Part shown: positions 17,978-32,222 of the stretch, piece after piece
Numbering within the stretch: position 1 is the first letter of the stretch
How the letters are laid out: every line of letters begins with the position of its first letter
Source of the DNA: Paracoccus sp. MA
GTDB taxonomy: Bacteria; Pseudomonadota; Alphaproteobacteria; Rhodobacterales; Rhodobacteraceae
Direction of reading: 5' to 3'
Assembly: GCF_020990385.1 (NCBI RefSeq)
Contig: NZ_CP087597.1
Coordinates: forward strand, 1,201,001 to 1,265,000
DNA length: 64,000 nt
Position numbers and translations under genes: made by a program
Notes under the pieces: model-generated
The model's input: only the letters and a program-made list of their open reading frames with translations
Told to the model about the DNA's origin: nothing
Database searches by the model: none

Positions 17978-18017
17978 CCTCCGGGGCCGGTTGCCCGGCC
18001 GCGGATCTCGGGATCTG

Positions 18018-19067
18018 TTATTCGCCACCGCCAAGGCTGTGGACGTAGGAGGCGACGGCGCGGATATCCGCCTCGGACAGGCGGTCCGACCAGGCCGGCA
18101 TCACGCCGAAGGGGCCGGAATGCACGATCCGGGTGATCGTCTCCGGGTCCGAGCCGTAGAGCCAGACCGCATCGGTCAGGTCGGGCGCACCCTGGCTGCG
18201 GTCGCCGGTGCCGTCCTCGGCATGGCAGGCCGAGCAGTTGTCGGCATAGACCGCCGCCCCCTCGGCCGCGAGCCGCGCGTCATGCGGCAGGCCGCCCAGT
18301 TCCAGCACATGGTTCACGACCTGGCGGATCTGGATATTGTCCAGAAGCTGGTCGGCGCCGAAGCGCGGCATCTCCGAATAGCGGGTATCCTCATCCTTGG
18401 GATCGCGGATGCCGTGCAGGACCGTGGTATGGATCTCGTCCAGCGAGCCGCCCCAGAGCCAGTCGTTGTCCAGCAGCGAGGGATAGCCCGCGGCCCCGCC
18501 CGCGCCCGAGCCGTGACATTGCGCGCACCAGGTGCGGAAGATCGCGGCGCCGGCATTGGCGGTATAGTTCGCCAGCTCCGGATCGGCGGCGATCTCGTCC
18601 AGCGGCGTCTCGACCAGCCGGGCCTGGATCGGGGCGTTGGCGTCGTTGAAACGCCGGATCTCGGCCGCGACGTCGGAACGGTAGCTCTGGCCCAGGATGC
18701 CCTGCGTCGCGCCGTTGACCAGCGGAATGGCCGGATAGGCGATGATATAGGCCAGCCCCCAGACGATGGTGGCGTAGAAGGTCCAGAGCCACCAGCGCGG
18801 CAGCGGGTTGTCGTATTCCTCGATCCCGTCCCAGCTGTGGCCGGTCGAGGGCACCTCGACCACCCGCCGCCCGCCCTTGCGGTCGCGCACCACGCGGGTG
18901 CTGCCGGGCCGGGGCGTGACCGGCGGATGCAGCGGCTGGCCGCCCGGCCCCTCGGGCGGGTCGGCCAGGATCCTGGCCTTGTGGGCCTCGTCCGCGGCCT
19001 GGCGTTCCAGCTCGATCCGGTTGTCGGGGTTCTGCGGGCTGGTGTGCTCGTCGTCGGTATCGGCCAT
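18018..19067 (-). CDS. ccoP: cbb3 oxidase subunit III, diheme cytochrome c
   Basis: The protein is 349 residues. A membrane helix (about 93-112) is followed by two cytochrome c domains with heme motifs CAQCH (about 181-185) and CSACH (about 278-282). It passes electrons from soluble cytochrome c to CcoN. The N-terminal cytoplasmic part before [19 protein letters not shown] is about 75 residues, longer than in many CcoP proteins, and is charged and proline-rich. The ATG at 19067 was chosen (AAGGAGG 8 bases upstream); a GTG at 19070 is equally placed. The start overlaps the ccoQ stop. Confidence 0.94.
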   Translation of the reverse strand: MADTDDEHTSPQNPDNRIELERQAADEAHKARILADPPEGPGGQPLHPPVTPRPGSTRVVRDRKGGRRVVEVPSTGHSWDGIEEYDNPLPRWWLWTFYATIVWGLAYIIAYPAIPLVNGATQGILGQSYRSDVAAEIRRFNDANAPIQARLVETPLDEIAADPELANYTANAGAAIFRTWCAQCHGSGAGGAAGYPSLLDNDWLWGGSLDEIHTTVLHGIRDPKDEDTRYSEMPRFGADQLLDNIQIRQVVNHVLELGGLPHDARLAAEGAAVYADNCSACHAEDGTGDRSQGAPDLTDAVWLYGSDPETITRIVHSGPFGVMPAWSDRLSEADIRAVASYVHSLGGGE

Positions 19068-19255
19068 CACTCGACCTCCTTCTCGCCCGCCGGGGCGGGA
19101 TTCGTCTCGTTGCGGAAGATGCTTTCCGCCGCGTCTCGGTGCAGCGGGCGCGAGCCCGGCCTGAAGGCGAAAACGATCGTCCCCAGGAAGAACAGCACCA
19201 GCAGCAGCAGCACCCAGCTGTCGGCCAGTTCGCGCAGGAAGGAATAGCTGTCCAT
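19067..19255 (-). CDS. ccoQ: cbb3 oxidase subunit IV CcoQ
   Basis: The protein is 62 residues with one membrane helix (about 12-32: [20 protein letters not shown]). The following [20 protein letters not shown] is typical of alphaproteobacterial CcoQ. CcoQ stabilises the CcoN-CcoO core with CcoP under oxygen. It lies 8 bases after ccoO and overlaps ccoP. Confidence 0.93.
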   Translation of the reverse strand: MDSYSFLRELADSWVLLLLVLFFLGTIVFAFRPGSRPLHRDAAESIFRNETNPAPAGEKEVE

Positions 19256-19263
19256 GGCGGGCC

Positions 19264-22702
<3,439 letters not shown>

Positions 22703-22722
22703 CCGCCGCCGCAACAAGAAAG

Positions 22723-22745
22723 CCCCCGGGAATCGCGCCCGGGGG
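22723..22745. terminator. Bidirectional terminator between uspA and fnrP
   Basis: CCCCCGGG and CCCGGGGG form a perfect 8-bp stem with a 7-base loop. It is flanked by an A-rich run on the left and TT on the right. It separates the convergent uspA and fnrP genes. Confidence 0.75.
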
Positions 22746-22766
22746 TTCCGCATTCGGCGCCGCCGC

Positions 22767-23516
22767 CTAGCTCAGCGGCCCGCCATCCGAATCGTCGCCG
22801 CTTTCCGTGACCAGCCGTCCGAAGGCGGGCACGATCACCCGCCGCTTGCCGTCAAGCTCGATCACCCCTTCGCGCTTCAGCGCGCTCACCTGGCGGCTGA
22901 CGGTCTCCAGCGTCAGGCCCAGGTAATCGGCCATCGCCTCGCGGGTCAGCGGCAGTTCCACGGTGATGCGCCCCGCGGGACGGCGCTTGATCAGCGCGGC
23001 CTCGCGCCGGGCCAGGATCACCAGCAGCGAGGCGATCTTCTCGCGCGCCGATTTCCGGCCCAGCAGCAGCAGCCAGTCGCGGGCGGCGTCAAGCTCGTCC
23101 AGCGTCATCTCCAGCAGGCGGCTGGCGATGCGGGGATTGTCGATCAGCAGCTTCTCGAAGGGTTTGCGCCGGAAACAGCACAGCACCAGATCGCTGGTCG
23201 CGGTGACCGTATAGGCCGCGATCTCGCGCCCGGGGCGGCCCAGAAAGTCGCTGGGCAGCAGCAGGCCGACCATCTGCGTGCGCCCGTCCTCGAGCTGCTG
23301 GGTCAGCCCGGCCATGCCGGCGACGACCGAGCCCACGAAATCCATCCGGTCGCCGGCCCAGACCACGACCTGTCCCGCCTCGTAGCGGCGATAGAATTTC
23401 ATGCTTTCCAGTTCGGTCAGCTCATCGCCTTCGCAATGCGCACAGACCGCCCGATAGCGAATCGGACAAATTTCGCAGGGCTGCTGCGTCGCACAGATGG
23501 CGGCGTCTTGTGGCAT
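22767..23516 (-). CDS. fnrP: Oxygen-sensing transcription factor FnrP
   Basis: The protein is 249 residues. Cysteines at 14, 17, 25 and 113 match the [4Fe-4S] ligands of P. denitrificans FnrP, which fixes the start at 23516. A cAMP-receptor-like barrel is followed by a helix-turn-helix with E-T-V-S-R (about residues 203-207), the E..SR pattern that reads TTGAT half-sites. It activates anaerobic and microaerobic genes when oxygen is low. There is no Shine-Dalgarno: the 14 bases before the ATG are exactly an FNR box, suggesting self-control. Confidence 0.96.
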   Translation of the reverse strand: MPQDAAICATQQPCEICPIRYRAVCAHCEGDELTELESMKFYRRYEAGQVVVWAGDRMDFVGSVVAGMAGLTQQLEDGRTQMVGLLLPSDFLGRPGREIAAYTVTATSDLVLCCFRRKPFEKLLIDNPRIASRLLEMTLDELDAARDWLLLLGRKSAREKIASLLVILARREAALIKRRPAGRITVELPLTREAMADYLGLTLETVSRQVSALKREGVIELDGKRRVIVPAFGRLVTESGDDSDGGPLS

Positions 23517-23582
23517 TTGATTTGGGTCAAGGTCCTGGCGCGGGTTCCGGGCATATATAGCAGCATGGAACAGCAATCGCAA
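23517..23582. promoter_or_regulatory. Shared divergent fnrP/hemN control region with FNR box
   Basis: The FNR box TTGATTTGGGTCAA is at 23517-23530. The palindromic hexamer TATATA (23554-23559) can be the -10 on both strands. Rightward it predicts a start at 23565, 41.5 bp from the box centre and at the A of the hemN ATG. Leftward, TTGCGA (23582-23577) and TATATA are 17 bp apart, predicting a fnrP start near 23547 with the box inside its leader. The reading is inferred from spacing only. Confidence 0.75.
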
Positions 23583-24920
23583 CTTGAGCGGCTGGGACTG
23601 TTTGACGCGCGCGTGCCGCGCTATACCAGCTATCCCACCGCCCCGCATTTCACCACCGCCGTGGGCGAGCCGGTCTTTCGTGACTGGATCGCCGCGATCC
23701 CGGCCGGCGCCTCGATCTCCCTGTATATGCACGTGCCCTTCTGCCGGCGGCTGTGCTGGTTCTGCGCCTGCCGCACCCAGGGCACGCAGTCGGACGAGCC
23801 GGTGCGCGCCTATGCCCAAGCCCTGCTGGCCGAGCTTGACATGCTGAAATCGGCGCTGGCGCCCGGCGTCAGATTGTCGCGGCTGCATTGGGGCGGCGGC
23901 ACGCCGACGCTGATGCCGGCCGAGATGATGCGGCGGGTCGCCGGCGCCGTGCTGGACAGCTTCCCGCTGGCCGAGGGCGCGGAATTCTCGGTCGAGATCG
24001 ACCCGAACGAGATCGACGAGGCCCGCATGGACGCCCTGGCCGAGGCCGGGCTGACCCGCGCCTCGATCGGCGTGCAGGATTTCGACCCCGAGATCCAGAA
24101 GGTCATCGGCCGCGAGCAGAGCTTCGAGGTGACGAAACGCGCCGTGGACATGATCCGCGACCGCGGCATCGCCAGCCTGAACGCCGACATCCTCTACGGC
24201 CTGCCGCATCAGGACCCGCGCCGCATCGCCGAATCGGTGCAGAAGCTGCTGGCGCTGTCGCCCGACCGGGTGGCGCTTTACGGCTATGCGCATGTGCCCT
24301 GGATGGCCAAGCGGCAGGTGATGATCCCCTCGGAAACCCTGCCGGACCCGCATGGCCGGCTGCGGCTGTTCGAGACCGCGCGCGAGCTGTTCCTGGCCGA
24401 CGGCTATGACGAGATCGGCATCGACCATTTCGCCCGCCCCGGCGACGGGCTCGCCCGCGCGCAAAAGGCCGGGCTGCTGCGCCGCAACTTCCAGGGCTAT
24501 ACCGACGACCGGGCCGAGGTGCTGGTGGGGCTGGGCGCCTCGTCGATCTCGCGCTTCCCGCAGGGCTATGCGCAGAACGCCCCGGCCACCGGCGCGCATC
24601 TGGGCAAGATCCGCGACGGCCGCTTCTCGACCACGCGCGGCCATGCCTTCACCACCGAGGACCGCTGGCGCTCGCGGATGATCGAGGCGCTGATGTGCGA
24701 TTTCGAGATCCGGGCCGAGGAATTCATCCGCGACCACGGCTTCGATGCCGAGAGCCTCGACCAGGTCCTCGCCCCGGTCGCCGCGCATTTCGGCGACATG
24801 GTCGAAGCCGATGCCGCCGGCCTGCGCATCACGCCCAAGGGCCGGCCGCTGACCCGGATGATCGCGCGGATGTTCGACGGCTACGACATGGCGGCCTCGG
24901 GCCATTCCGCCGCGATCTGA
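23565..24920 (+). CDS. hemN: Oxygen-independent coproporphyrinogen III oxidase
   Basis: The protein is 451 residues. The radical-SAM motif CRRLCWFCAC (CX3CX2C, about 62-71) and the N-terminal family phrase FDARVPRYTSYPTAPHF are clear. It decarboxylates coproporphyrinogen III in heme synthesis when oxygen is lacking. The ATG at 23565 has no ribosome site, and the predicted transcription start falls on it, so the mRNA may be leaderless. Control by the FNR box links heme supply to cbb3 oxidase. Its stop is 2 bases from that of the convergent CDF gene. Confidence 0.95.
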   Translation: MEQQSQLERLGLFDARVPRYTSYPTAPHFTTAVGEPVFRDWIAAIPAGASISLYMHVPFCRRLCWFCACRTQGTQSDEPVRAYAQALLAELDMLKSALAPGVRLSRLHWGGGTPTLMPAEMMRRVAGAVLDSFPLAEGAEFSVEIDPNEIDEARMDALAEAGLTRASIGVQDFDPEIQKVIGREQSFEVTKRAVDMIRDRGIASLNADILYGLPHQDPRRIAESVQKLLALSPDRVALYGYAHVPWMAKRQVMIPSETLPDPHGRLRLFETARELFLADGYDEIGIDHFARPGDGLARAQKAGLLRRNFQGYTDDRAEVLVGLGASSISRFPQGYAQNAPATGAHLGKIRDGRFSTTRGHAFTTEDRWRSRMIEALMCDFEIRAEEFIRDHGFDAESLDQVLAPVAAHFGDMVEADAAGLRITPKGRPLTRMIARMFDGYDMAASGHSAAI

Positions 24921-24922
24921 CG

Positions 24923-25855
24923 CTAGTGGCGATGGCCTGCATGGTCGTCGCCACAGGCCTCGCCCGCGCGCTCGGTCTCGATGGTGGCGTGGTCGATGCC
25001 GAAATCGCGCCGCAGCAGGGCCTTGACCCGGCGCACCGCCAGGACCGGATCGGCGCCCTCGCGCATGACCAGATGCGCCGACAGCGCCGTGCGCCGCTCG
25101 TCGATCTGCCACAGGTGCAGGTGATGCGCGCCGGCCACGCCCTCGACGCCGGCCATGGCGCCGGCCAGCGCCGCGTGATCCACCCCGGCGGGGGCCGCCA
25201 GCATCAGCATGCGCATCACCGGCCCGATCTCCCGGCCGATATGCCACAGGATCACCGCCGAGATCAGCAGCGTCAGCACCGGATCGGCAAGATTCCAGCC
25301 GAAGGCCCAGATCAGCGCCCCGCCCAGGATCACCGCGACCGAAACCGCGGCATCGGCGAGGTTGTGCAGGAAGGCGGCGCGGATGTTCACGCTTTCCTTC
25401 GAGGCGCGCCAGACCAGCGCCGCGGTCGCCATGTCCACCAGCAGCGCGAAGCCCGCCAGCGCCATGACCAGCCCGCCCGCGACCTGCGGCGGCTCGATCA
25501 GCCGGCCCAGCGCCTCGATCCCCAGCCAGACCGAGACCGCGATCAGCGCGATGTAGTTGACGAAGGCCGCGACGATCTCGGCCCGGCCCCAGCCATAGCT
25601 CATGTCGGGGCTGGCGGGCCGCCGCGCCAGCCGCCGGGCGCCGAAGGCCAGCACCAAGGCCAGCGCATCCGAGAGATTATGCACCCCGTCCGCGATCAGC
25701 GCCGTGGAATCCGCGACATAGCCGCCGATGATCTGCGCCCCGGTCAGCGCCAGGTTGACCACTACCGCGACCAGGATGGTGCCGTCACCCGCCCCGCCCG
25801 GCAGATGCGCATGGCCGTGCCCGCCGTCATGCGAATGCGAATGCGAATGGCCCAT
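24923..25855 (-). CDS. Cation diffusion facilitator, zinc/cobalt efflux type
   Basis: The protein is 310 residues from the ATG at 25855. It begins with a histidine-rich tract (MGHSHSHSHDGGHGHAH) and ends in DDHAGHRH. Six membrane helices carry the metal sites: a D-x-x-H pair (about 70-74, ADGVHNLSDA) and HNLADA (about 180-185). The C-terminal domain has the ferredoxin-like CDF fold. It probably exports Zn2+ in exchange for protons (CzcD/ZitB-like). It lies downstream of polA on the same strand, with a degenerate repeat element between them. Confidence 0.9.
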   Translation of the reverse strand: MGHSHSHSHDGGHGHAHLPGGAGDGTILVAVVVNLALTGAQIIGGYVADSTALIADGVHNLSDALALVLAFGARRLARRPASPDMSYGWGRAEIVAAFVNYIALIAVSVWLGIEALGRLIEPPQVAGGLVMALAGFALLVDMATAALVWRASKESVNIRAAFLHNLADAAVSVAVILGGALIWAFGWNLADPVLTLLISAVILWHIGREIGPVMRMLMLAAPAGVDHAALAGAMAGVEGVAGAHHLHLWQIDERRTALSAHLVMREGADPVLAVRRVKALLRRDFGIDHATIETERAGEACGDDHAGHRH

Positions 25856-25870
25856 CCCGTTCCCTCGCCG

Positions 25871-25900
25871 GCTTCTTCGTTCCCCAAATACCCATGCGGC
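25871..25900 (-). repeat. Degenerate intergenic repeat element (after polA)
   Basis: On the minus strand it reads GGGTATTTGGGGAACGAAG, a decayed version of the GGATATTTGGGCAAGAAAG core. It is oriented with polA, whose stop is 27 bases upstream, and it has no clear hairpin. Confidence 0.5.
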
Positions 25901-25926
25901 CGCGCAACCCGCGCGACCGCCAGTCC

Positions 25927-28743
25927 TCAATGCGCCTCGGCCCAGTTCAGCCCCTGCCCGGCATCGACGATCAGCGGCACGTCCAGCCGGATCGCGGGAT
26001 CGGCCGCGCCCTGCATGACGCCGCGCGCCACCTCGATCAGCTCGGGCACCGCGCCCTCCTCGACCTCGAAGACCAGCTCGTCATGCACCTGCAGCAGCAT
26101 CCTGGCCGGCAGATGCGCGATCGCCTCCGGCATGCGGATCATCGCGCGGCGGATGATGTCGGCCGCCGCGCCCTGAATCGGGGCGTTGATCGCGGCGCGC
26201 CGCGCGCCGCCGGCCGCCGGTCCCGACTGGTTGATGCCCGGCGTCATGATGCGCCGCCCGAACAGCGTGCGCACGAAGCCGTCCTGCTTCGCGCCGGCGA
26301 CGGTGCGGTCCATATAGGCGCGGATCTCGGGGAAACGCTCGAAATAGGTGTCGATGAAGCTCTGCGCCTCGGCGCGCGGAATGCGCAGGTTGCGCGCCAG
26401 GCCAAAGCCCGAGATGCCGTAGATCACCCCGAAATTGATCGCCTTGGCGCGGCGGCGGATCATCGGGTCCATGCCCTCGACCGGCACGCCGAACATCTGG
26501 CTCGCCGTCATGGCATGGATGTCGATGCCGTCGCGGAAGGCCTGCTTCAACGCCGGGATCTGCGCCACATGCGCCAGGATCCGCAGCTCGATCTGGCTGT
26601 AATCGAGGCTCACCAGCCGCATCCCCGGCGCGGCGACAAAGGCTTCGCGGATGCGCCGGCCTTCATCGGTCCTGACCGGGATGTTCTGCAGGTTCGGATC
26701 GGTCGAGGCCAGCCGCCCGGTCTGTGCGCCCGCGATGGAATAGCAGGTGTGCACGCGCCCGGTCTCGGGGTTCACATGCAGGGGCAGCGCATCGGTATAG
26801 GTCGATTTCAGCTTCGAGATCGCCCGCCAGTCCAGCACCCGGGCGGGCAGTTCGTGGCCCTCGGCGGCCAGGTCCTCCAGCACCTCGGCGCCGGTGGAAA
26901 AGGCGCCGGTCTTGCCCTGCTTGCCGCCGGCCAGGCCCATGCGCTGGAACAGGATCTCGCCCAGCTGCTTGGGGCTGCCGACATTGAAGGGACCGCCGGC
27001 CAGTTCGTGGATCTCGGCCTCCAGCCCCGCCATCTTCTGCGCGAAAGCGTTGGACATGCGCTTGAGATGCTCGGAATCGATGCGGATGCCGGCCATCTCC
27101 ATATCGGCCAGCACGCCGATCATCGGCCGCTCCAGCCGCTCATAGGCGGTGGTCACATGGTTCGGCGCCAGCCTCGGGCGCAGGTAATGCCAGAGCCGCC
27201 AGGTCACCTCGGCATCCTCGGCGGCATATTCGCTGGCCTTGTCGATCGCCACCTGCGAGAAGTTGATCTGCGCCTTGCCCGAGCCGATCAGGTCCTTGAT
27301 CGGCAGGCAGCGATGGCCCAGATACAGGTCCGCCAGCTCGTCCATGCCGTGGTTATGCGCCCCGGCATTCAGCGCATAGGACAGCAGCATGGTGTCGTCC
27401 AAGGGCGCCATGCGGATGCCGTGGCGGGCCAGCACCTTCCAGTCATACTTGATGTTCTGGCCGATCTTCAGCACCGAGGGATCCTCCAGCACCGGCTTGA
27501 GCATCGCCAGCGCGCGCTCCAGATCCATCTGCCCCTCGGCCCGCGCACCCGAGCCGAAGAGGTCGGCGGCGCCGTCGACATGGCCCAGCGGCAGATAGGC
27601 CGCCCGCCCCGGCCCTGTGCACAGCGAGACCCCGACCAGCTCGGCCTGCATCTCGTCCAGCCCGGTGGTCTCGGTGTCGATGGCGACCACGCCGGTCTCG
27701 GCGATTTCGGCCAGCCACGCGGCCAGCACCGCCTCGTCGCGGATGGTGACGTAAAGGCCGCGGTCGATGGCCGGCAGCGCGGCGGCGGGCACGGCCGGCT
27801 CGGCATCGGCCGCCGCGGGCGCCGCCACCTCGGCCAGGGTCGGCGCCTCGGTCCCGAACCGTTCGGCCACGCGCTTGGTCAGGGTGCGCAGCTCCATCCG
27901 GGTCAGGAATTCCAGCAGCGCCTCGGGATCGGGCTCGCGGATCTCCAGGCTCTCCAGGCTGAAATCCAGCGCCATGCGGCAATCCAGCTCGACCAGCCGC
28001 TTCGAGATGCGGATCTGCTCGGCATGGTCGATCAGGGTCTGGCGGCGCTTGGGCTGCCGGATCTCCTCCGCCCGCGCCAGCAGGCTTTCCAGATCGCCAT
28101 ATTCCTGGATCAGCTGCGCGGCGGTCTTGATGCCGATCCCCGGCGCGCCCGGCACGTTGTCGATGGAATCGCCGGCCAGGGCCTGCACGTCCACCACCCG
28201 CTCGGGCCCGACGCCGAATTTCTCGCGCACCTCGTCCGGGCCGATGGGCTTGCCCTTGATCGGGTCCATCATCTCGACCCCGCCGCCGACCAGCTGCATC
28301 AGGTCCTTGTCGCTGCTGATGATCGTCACCCGCCCGCCGGCATCCCGCGCCTGGCAGGCGAGGCTCGCGATGATGTCGTCGGCCTCGAAGCCCTCGGTCT
28401 CGATGCAGGCGATGTTGAAGGCGCGCGTCGCCTCGCGGGTCAGGGGGAATTGCGGCCGCAGATCCTCGGGCGGCTCGGGCCGGTTGGCCTTGTAGAGCGG
28501 ATAGATGTCGTTGCGGAACGTCCGCGCCGAATGGTCGAAGATCACCGCCGCATGGGTCGGCTGGTCCGAACCCTTGCCGTCCTGCAGATACTTCCAGACC
28601 ATGTTGCAAAACCCGGCCACCGCGCCGATGGGCAGCCCGTCCGAGCGCCGGGTCAAGGGCGGCAACGCATGATAGGCGCGAAAGATGAAGGCCGAGCCGT
28701 CGATCAGATGCAGGTGATGGCCCTTGCCGAATCCGTCCGTCAT
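25927..28743 (-). CDS. polA: DNA polymerase I
   Basis: The protein is 938 residues. The 5'-3' exonuclease domain (about 1-300) has LIDGSAFIFRAYHALPP and GVEMMDPIKGK. The 3'-5' exonuclease keeps its acidic motif (IDTETTGLD, about 337-345), so proofreading is expected. The polymerase domain has LVSLDYSQIELRI (motif A), RRAKAINFGVIYG (motif B) and QVHDELVFEV (motif C). It processes Okazaki fragments and repairs gaps. The ATG at 28743 was chosen for AAGGATGAGG upstream. Confidence 0.97.
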   Translation of the reverse strand: MTDGFGKGHHLHLIDGSAFIFRAYHALPPLTRRSDGLPIGAVAGFCNMVWKYLQDGKGSDQPTHAAVIFDHSARTFRNDIYPLYKANRPEPPEDLRPQFPLTREATRAFNIACIETEGFEADDIIASLACQARDAGGRVTIISSDKDLMQLVGGGVEMMDPIKGKPIGPDEVREKFGVGPERVVDVQALAGDSIDNVPGAPGIGIKTAAQLIQEYGDLESLLARAEEIRQPKRRQTLIDHAEQIRISKRLVELDCRMALDFSLESLEIREPDPEALLEFLTRMELRTLTKRVAERFGTEAPTLAEVAAPAAADAEPAVPAAALPAIDRGLYVTIRDEAVLAAWLAEIAETGVVAIDTETTGLDEMQAELVGVSLCTGPGRAAYLPLGHVDGAADLFGSGARAEGQMDLERALAMLKPVLEDPSVLKIGQNIKYDWKVLARHGIRMAPLDDTMLLSYALNAGAHNHGMDELADLYLGHRCLPIKDLIGSGKAQINFSQVAIDKASEYAAEDAEVTWRLWHYLRPRLAPNHVTTAYERLERPMIGVLADMEMAGIRIDSEHLKRMSNAFAQKMAGLEAEIHELAGGPFNVGSPKQLGEILFQRMGLAGGKQGKTGAFSTGAEVLEDLAAEGHELPARVLDWRAISKLKSTYTDALPLHVNPETGRVHTCYSIAGAQTGRLASTDPNLQNIPVRTDEGRRIREAFVAAPGMRLVSLDYSQIELRILAHVAQIPALKQAFRDGIDIHAMTASQMFGVPVEGMDPMIRRRAKAINFGVIYGISGFGLARNLRIPRAEAQSFIDTYFERFPEIRAYMDRTVAGAKQDGFVRTLFGRRIMTPGINQSGPAAGGARRAAINAPIQGAAADIIRRAMIRMPEAIAHLPARMLLQVHDELVFEVEEGAVPELIEVARGVMQGAADPAIRLDVPLIVDAGQGLNWAEAH

Positions 28744-28820
28744 CTGCGCCTCATCCTTCTGCCAGCGTCCAAGGCCCCTTACTGCCACGAAGCGCCGACC
28801 GGGCCAAGTCCGCCCCCGCC

Positions 28821-28853
28821 TTCACTGTTTCACAAATACTCCCGCCGGAGGCG
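28821..28853 (-). repeat. Degenerate intergenic repeat element (after the zf-CHCC gene)
   Basis: On the minus strand it reads GCCTCCGGCGGGAGTATTTG followed by an altered tail. It shares the CCTCCGGCGGG lead-in with the copies at 33067 and 59441. It lies between the zinc-finger gene and polA, oriented with them. Confidence 0.55.
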
Positions 28854-28894
28854 CGGCAACCGCACCACCCCAACCAGGCCGCCATGGCGCGCGA

Positions 28895-30474
<1,580 letters not shown>

Positions 30475-30487
30475 GGCGGTTCTCTCC

Positions 30488-32077
30488 TCAATCGTCGAAC
30501 AGGTATTCGGTCCGGGCCAGCGCCAGCGCGGCCGTGGCCGGCACGTCCAGGAAACGCGCCAGCTGCGCGGCGTTCTCCTCGGGCGGGCGCCAGGGGGCGA
30601 TGGCGTGGAAACCGGCGAAATCCATGTCGCGCAGCCGCTCGGCCTCGTGCTCCAGATCGGCGCGCACCGTCGGCAGCAGCCGCTCGATCACCTCGGGCGC
30701 CGTCTCGGCCCCGGCCAGGCCCACCCGGGCGATATGGCCGCGCAGATAATCGTCGTCGAAACGCGAATCGATCAGCAGCAGCCGGGTGTCGGCCTTGTCC
30801 GAGGTCAGGTCCTGGATCAGATGCAGCGCCGAAGGGTCCAGGCACAGCACCAGCCGGTTCGATTCGAAATGCTCGAACAGCAGCCGGATCAGCGCCCGCC
30901 GATGCCGGTCGCGCTTCTCGATGGTGGTCTCGACCCCGCCCAGATCGGGCAGATGCGCCCGATGCTCGTTGAAGACGAAATCCACCGCCGGGATCGGGGT
31001 CTGCGTCCGGATCGCGGCGGTCAGGCGCTTGGCGACATGCCATTTCTTGGCCACCACCAGCAGCAGCGTATTGGCCCGGCCCAGGCTGCCCTCGGCCTCC
31101 CAGAACCGCTGGCCGAAGCGCCGCCCGACCCGGCCCCGCGCGGTCAGGAAGCGAAAGAGCCCGGTCGCCTCGTTCGAGATCGGGAAATGCACCCCGCGCG
31201 CCGCCCAAAGCGCGCCCAGCCGCTCGCGCAGCCGGATCGCCTCGGGGCTGATCTTGCGCGCAAACAGATAGTCCTGCCCGACCAGAAGGTCGTAATGGTC
31301 GTTATAGAAGGTGACCGGCATCCCGTAATCGGTGAAGATCAGATAGGTCAGCGTGCGCGCCCGGATTTCCTTCCGCGGCACGACATGCGGCACGATGGTC
31401 TGGAAGAAGGTCTCGTCGGGGATCCAGGTGGTCGAGAAAAACCGCAGCACGTCCGGGCGGGTGGCGCAGAAATCCAGCACCTTCTCGACCGTCTGGCGGC
31501 GCAGGCACCACCATTGCGACCCGATCATCACCTGGATGTCGGCGGGCACCGGCCGGGTCAGGCCCAGGCGCTTCTGCAGGTCGTAGCTGGCATAGAACAG
31601 CCATTTCCGCGTCCGCTCGTTGAACCAGTGCCGGTAGATCAGCCGCTCTTCCTTGAAGCCGGTCTTGATCCAGTCCGATTCGAAGAAGTCGAAATTCTCG
31701 ATATAGTCGCAATCTTCGGCGTCCAGGAAGGCATGGGCATATTCCGCCGACTTGATCGGCATGCAGTCGCCCGACAGCATGTAGAAATGCGTGGCCTGCG
31801 GAAAGGCGACGACGGCGGCGCGCACCGCCTCCAGCGTGGCGCCGACCAGCGACCATTCGCCCCAGCCGCATTTCCAGCGCCGCTGCGCGAAGGCGACCGA
31901 GGGGTTGTCGGCCAGGGCCGCGCGGATCAGCTCGAAATCCCGGGGCTTGGCGCGGCCGTCGAAATGGATCGACACGTAATCGCCCGAGGCCGTCAGCCGG
32001 CGTGCCTGCGCCACCACGCCCTTGGGATCCTTGTGGCAGAGCAGAATGAAGGCAATCCGTGCCATCGATACAGCCAT
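30488..32077 (-). CDS. Core-2/I-branching (GT14-like) glycosyltransferase with C-terminal extension
   Basis: The protein is about 529 residues. The first about 290 match the GT14 branching beta-1,6-N-acetylglucosaminyltransferase fold: ARIAFILLCHKDP, THFYMLSGDCMPIKS, GSQWWCLRR and WIPDETFFQTIV. The remaining about 240 residues form a separate domain often found fused to it in Rhodobacterales, of unknown role. The start is uncertain: ATGs at 32077, 32065 and 32101, with GGAGGGG directly before 32077. It is divergent from a sulfotransferase gene, 145 bp away, which suggests a shared glycan. Confidence 0.8.
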   Translation of the reverse strand: MAVSMARIAFILLCHKDPKGVVAQARRLTASGDYVSIHFDGRAKPRDFELIRAALADNPSVAFAQRRWKCGWGEWSLVGATLEAVRAAVVAFPQATHFYMLSGDCMPIKSAEYAHAFLDAEDCDYIENFDFFESDWIKTGFKEERLIYRHWFNERTRKWLFYASYDLQKRLGLTRPVPADIQVMIGSQWWCLRRQTVEKVLDFCATRPDVLRFFSTTWIPDETFFQTIVPHVVPRKEIRARTLTYLIFTDYGMPVTFYNDHYDLLVGQDYLFARKISPEAIRLRERLGALWAARGVHFPISNEATGLFRFLTARGRVGRRFGQRFWEAEGSLGRANTLLLVVAKKWHVAKRLTAAIRTQTPIPAVDFVFNEHRAHLPDLGGVETTIEKRDRHRRALIRLLFEHFESNRLVLCLDPSALHLIQDLTSDKADTRLLLIDSRFDDDYLRGHIARVGLAGAETAPEVIERLLPTVRADLEHEAERLRDMDFAGFHAIAPWRPPEENAAQLARFLDVPATAALALARTEYLFDD

Positions 32078-32222
32078 CCCCTCCGGTTCGCGCCGGCGCA
32101 TGCTCCACAGCAGGTTGAATCTCTGCCGCTGATTTGCTTTGTGTCCTTACCGATTTTGGCCGCAGGGGCAACCCGGCCGAGCCCGCCCCGGCCGGCGCAG
32201 TTTTTTGAAGGGAATGAGAGTT

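Noticed and set aside
23436..23564. N-terminal extension of hemN
   Set aside because: The frame is open, but the extension would run through fnrP coding sequence and the FNR box. The family begins close to MEQQSQLERLGLFDARVPRY.
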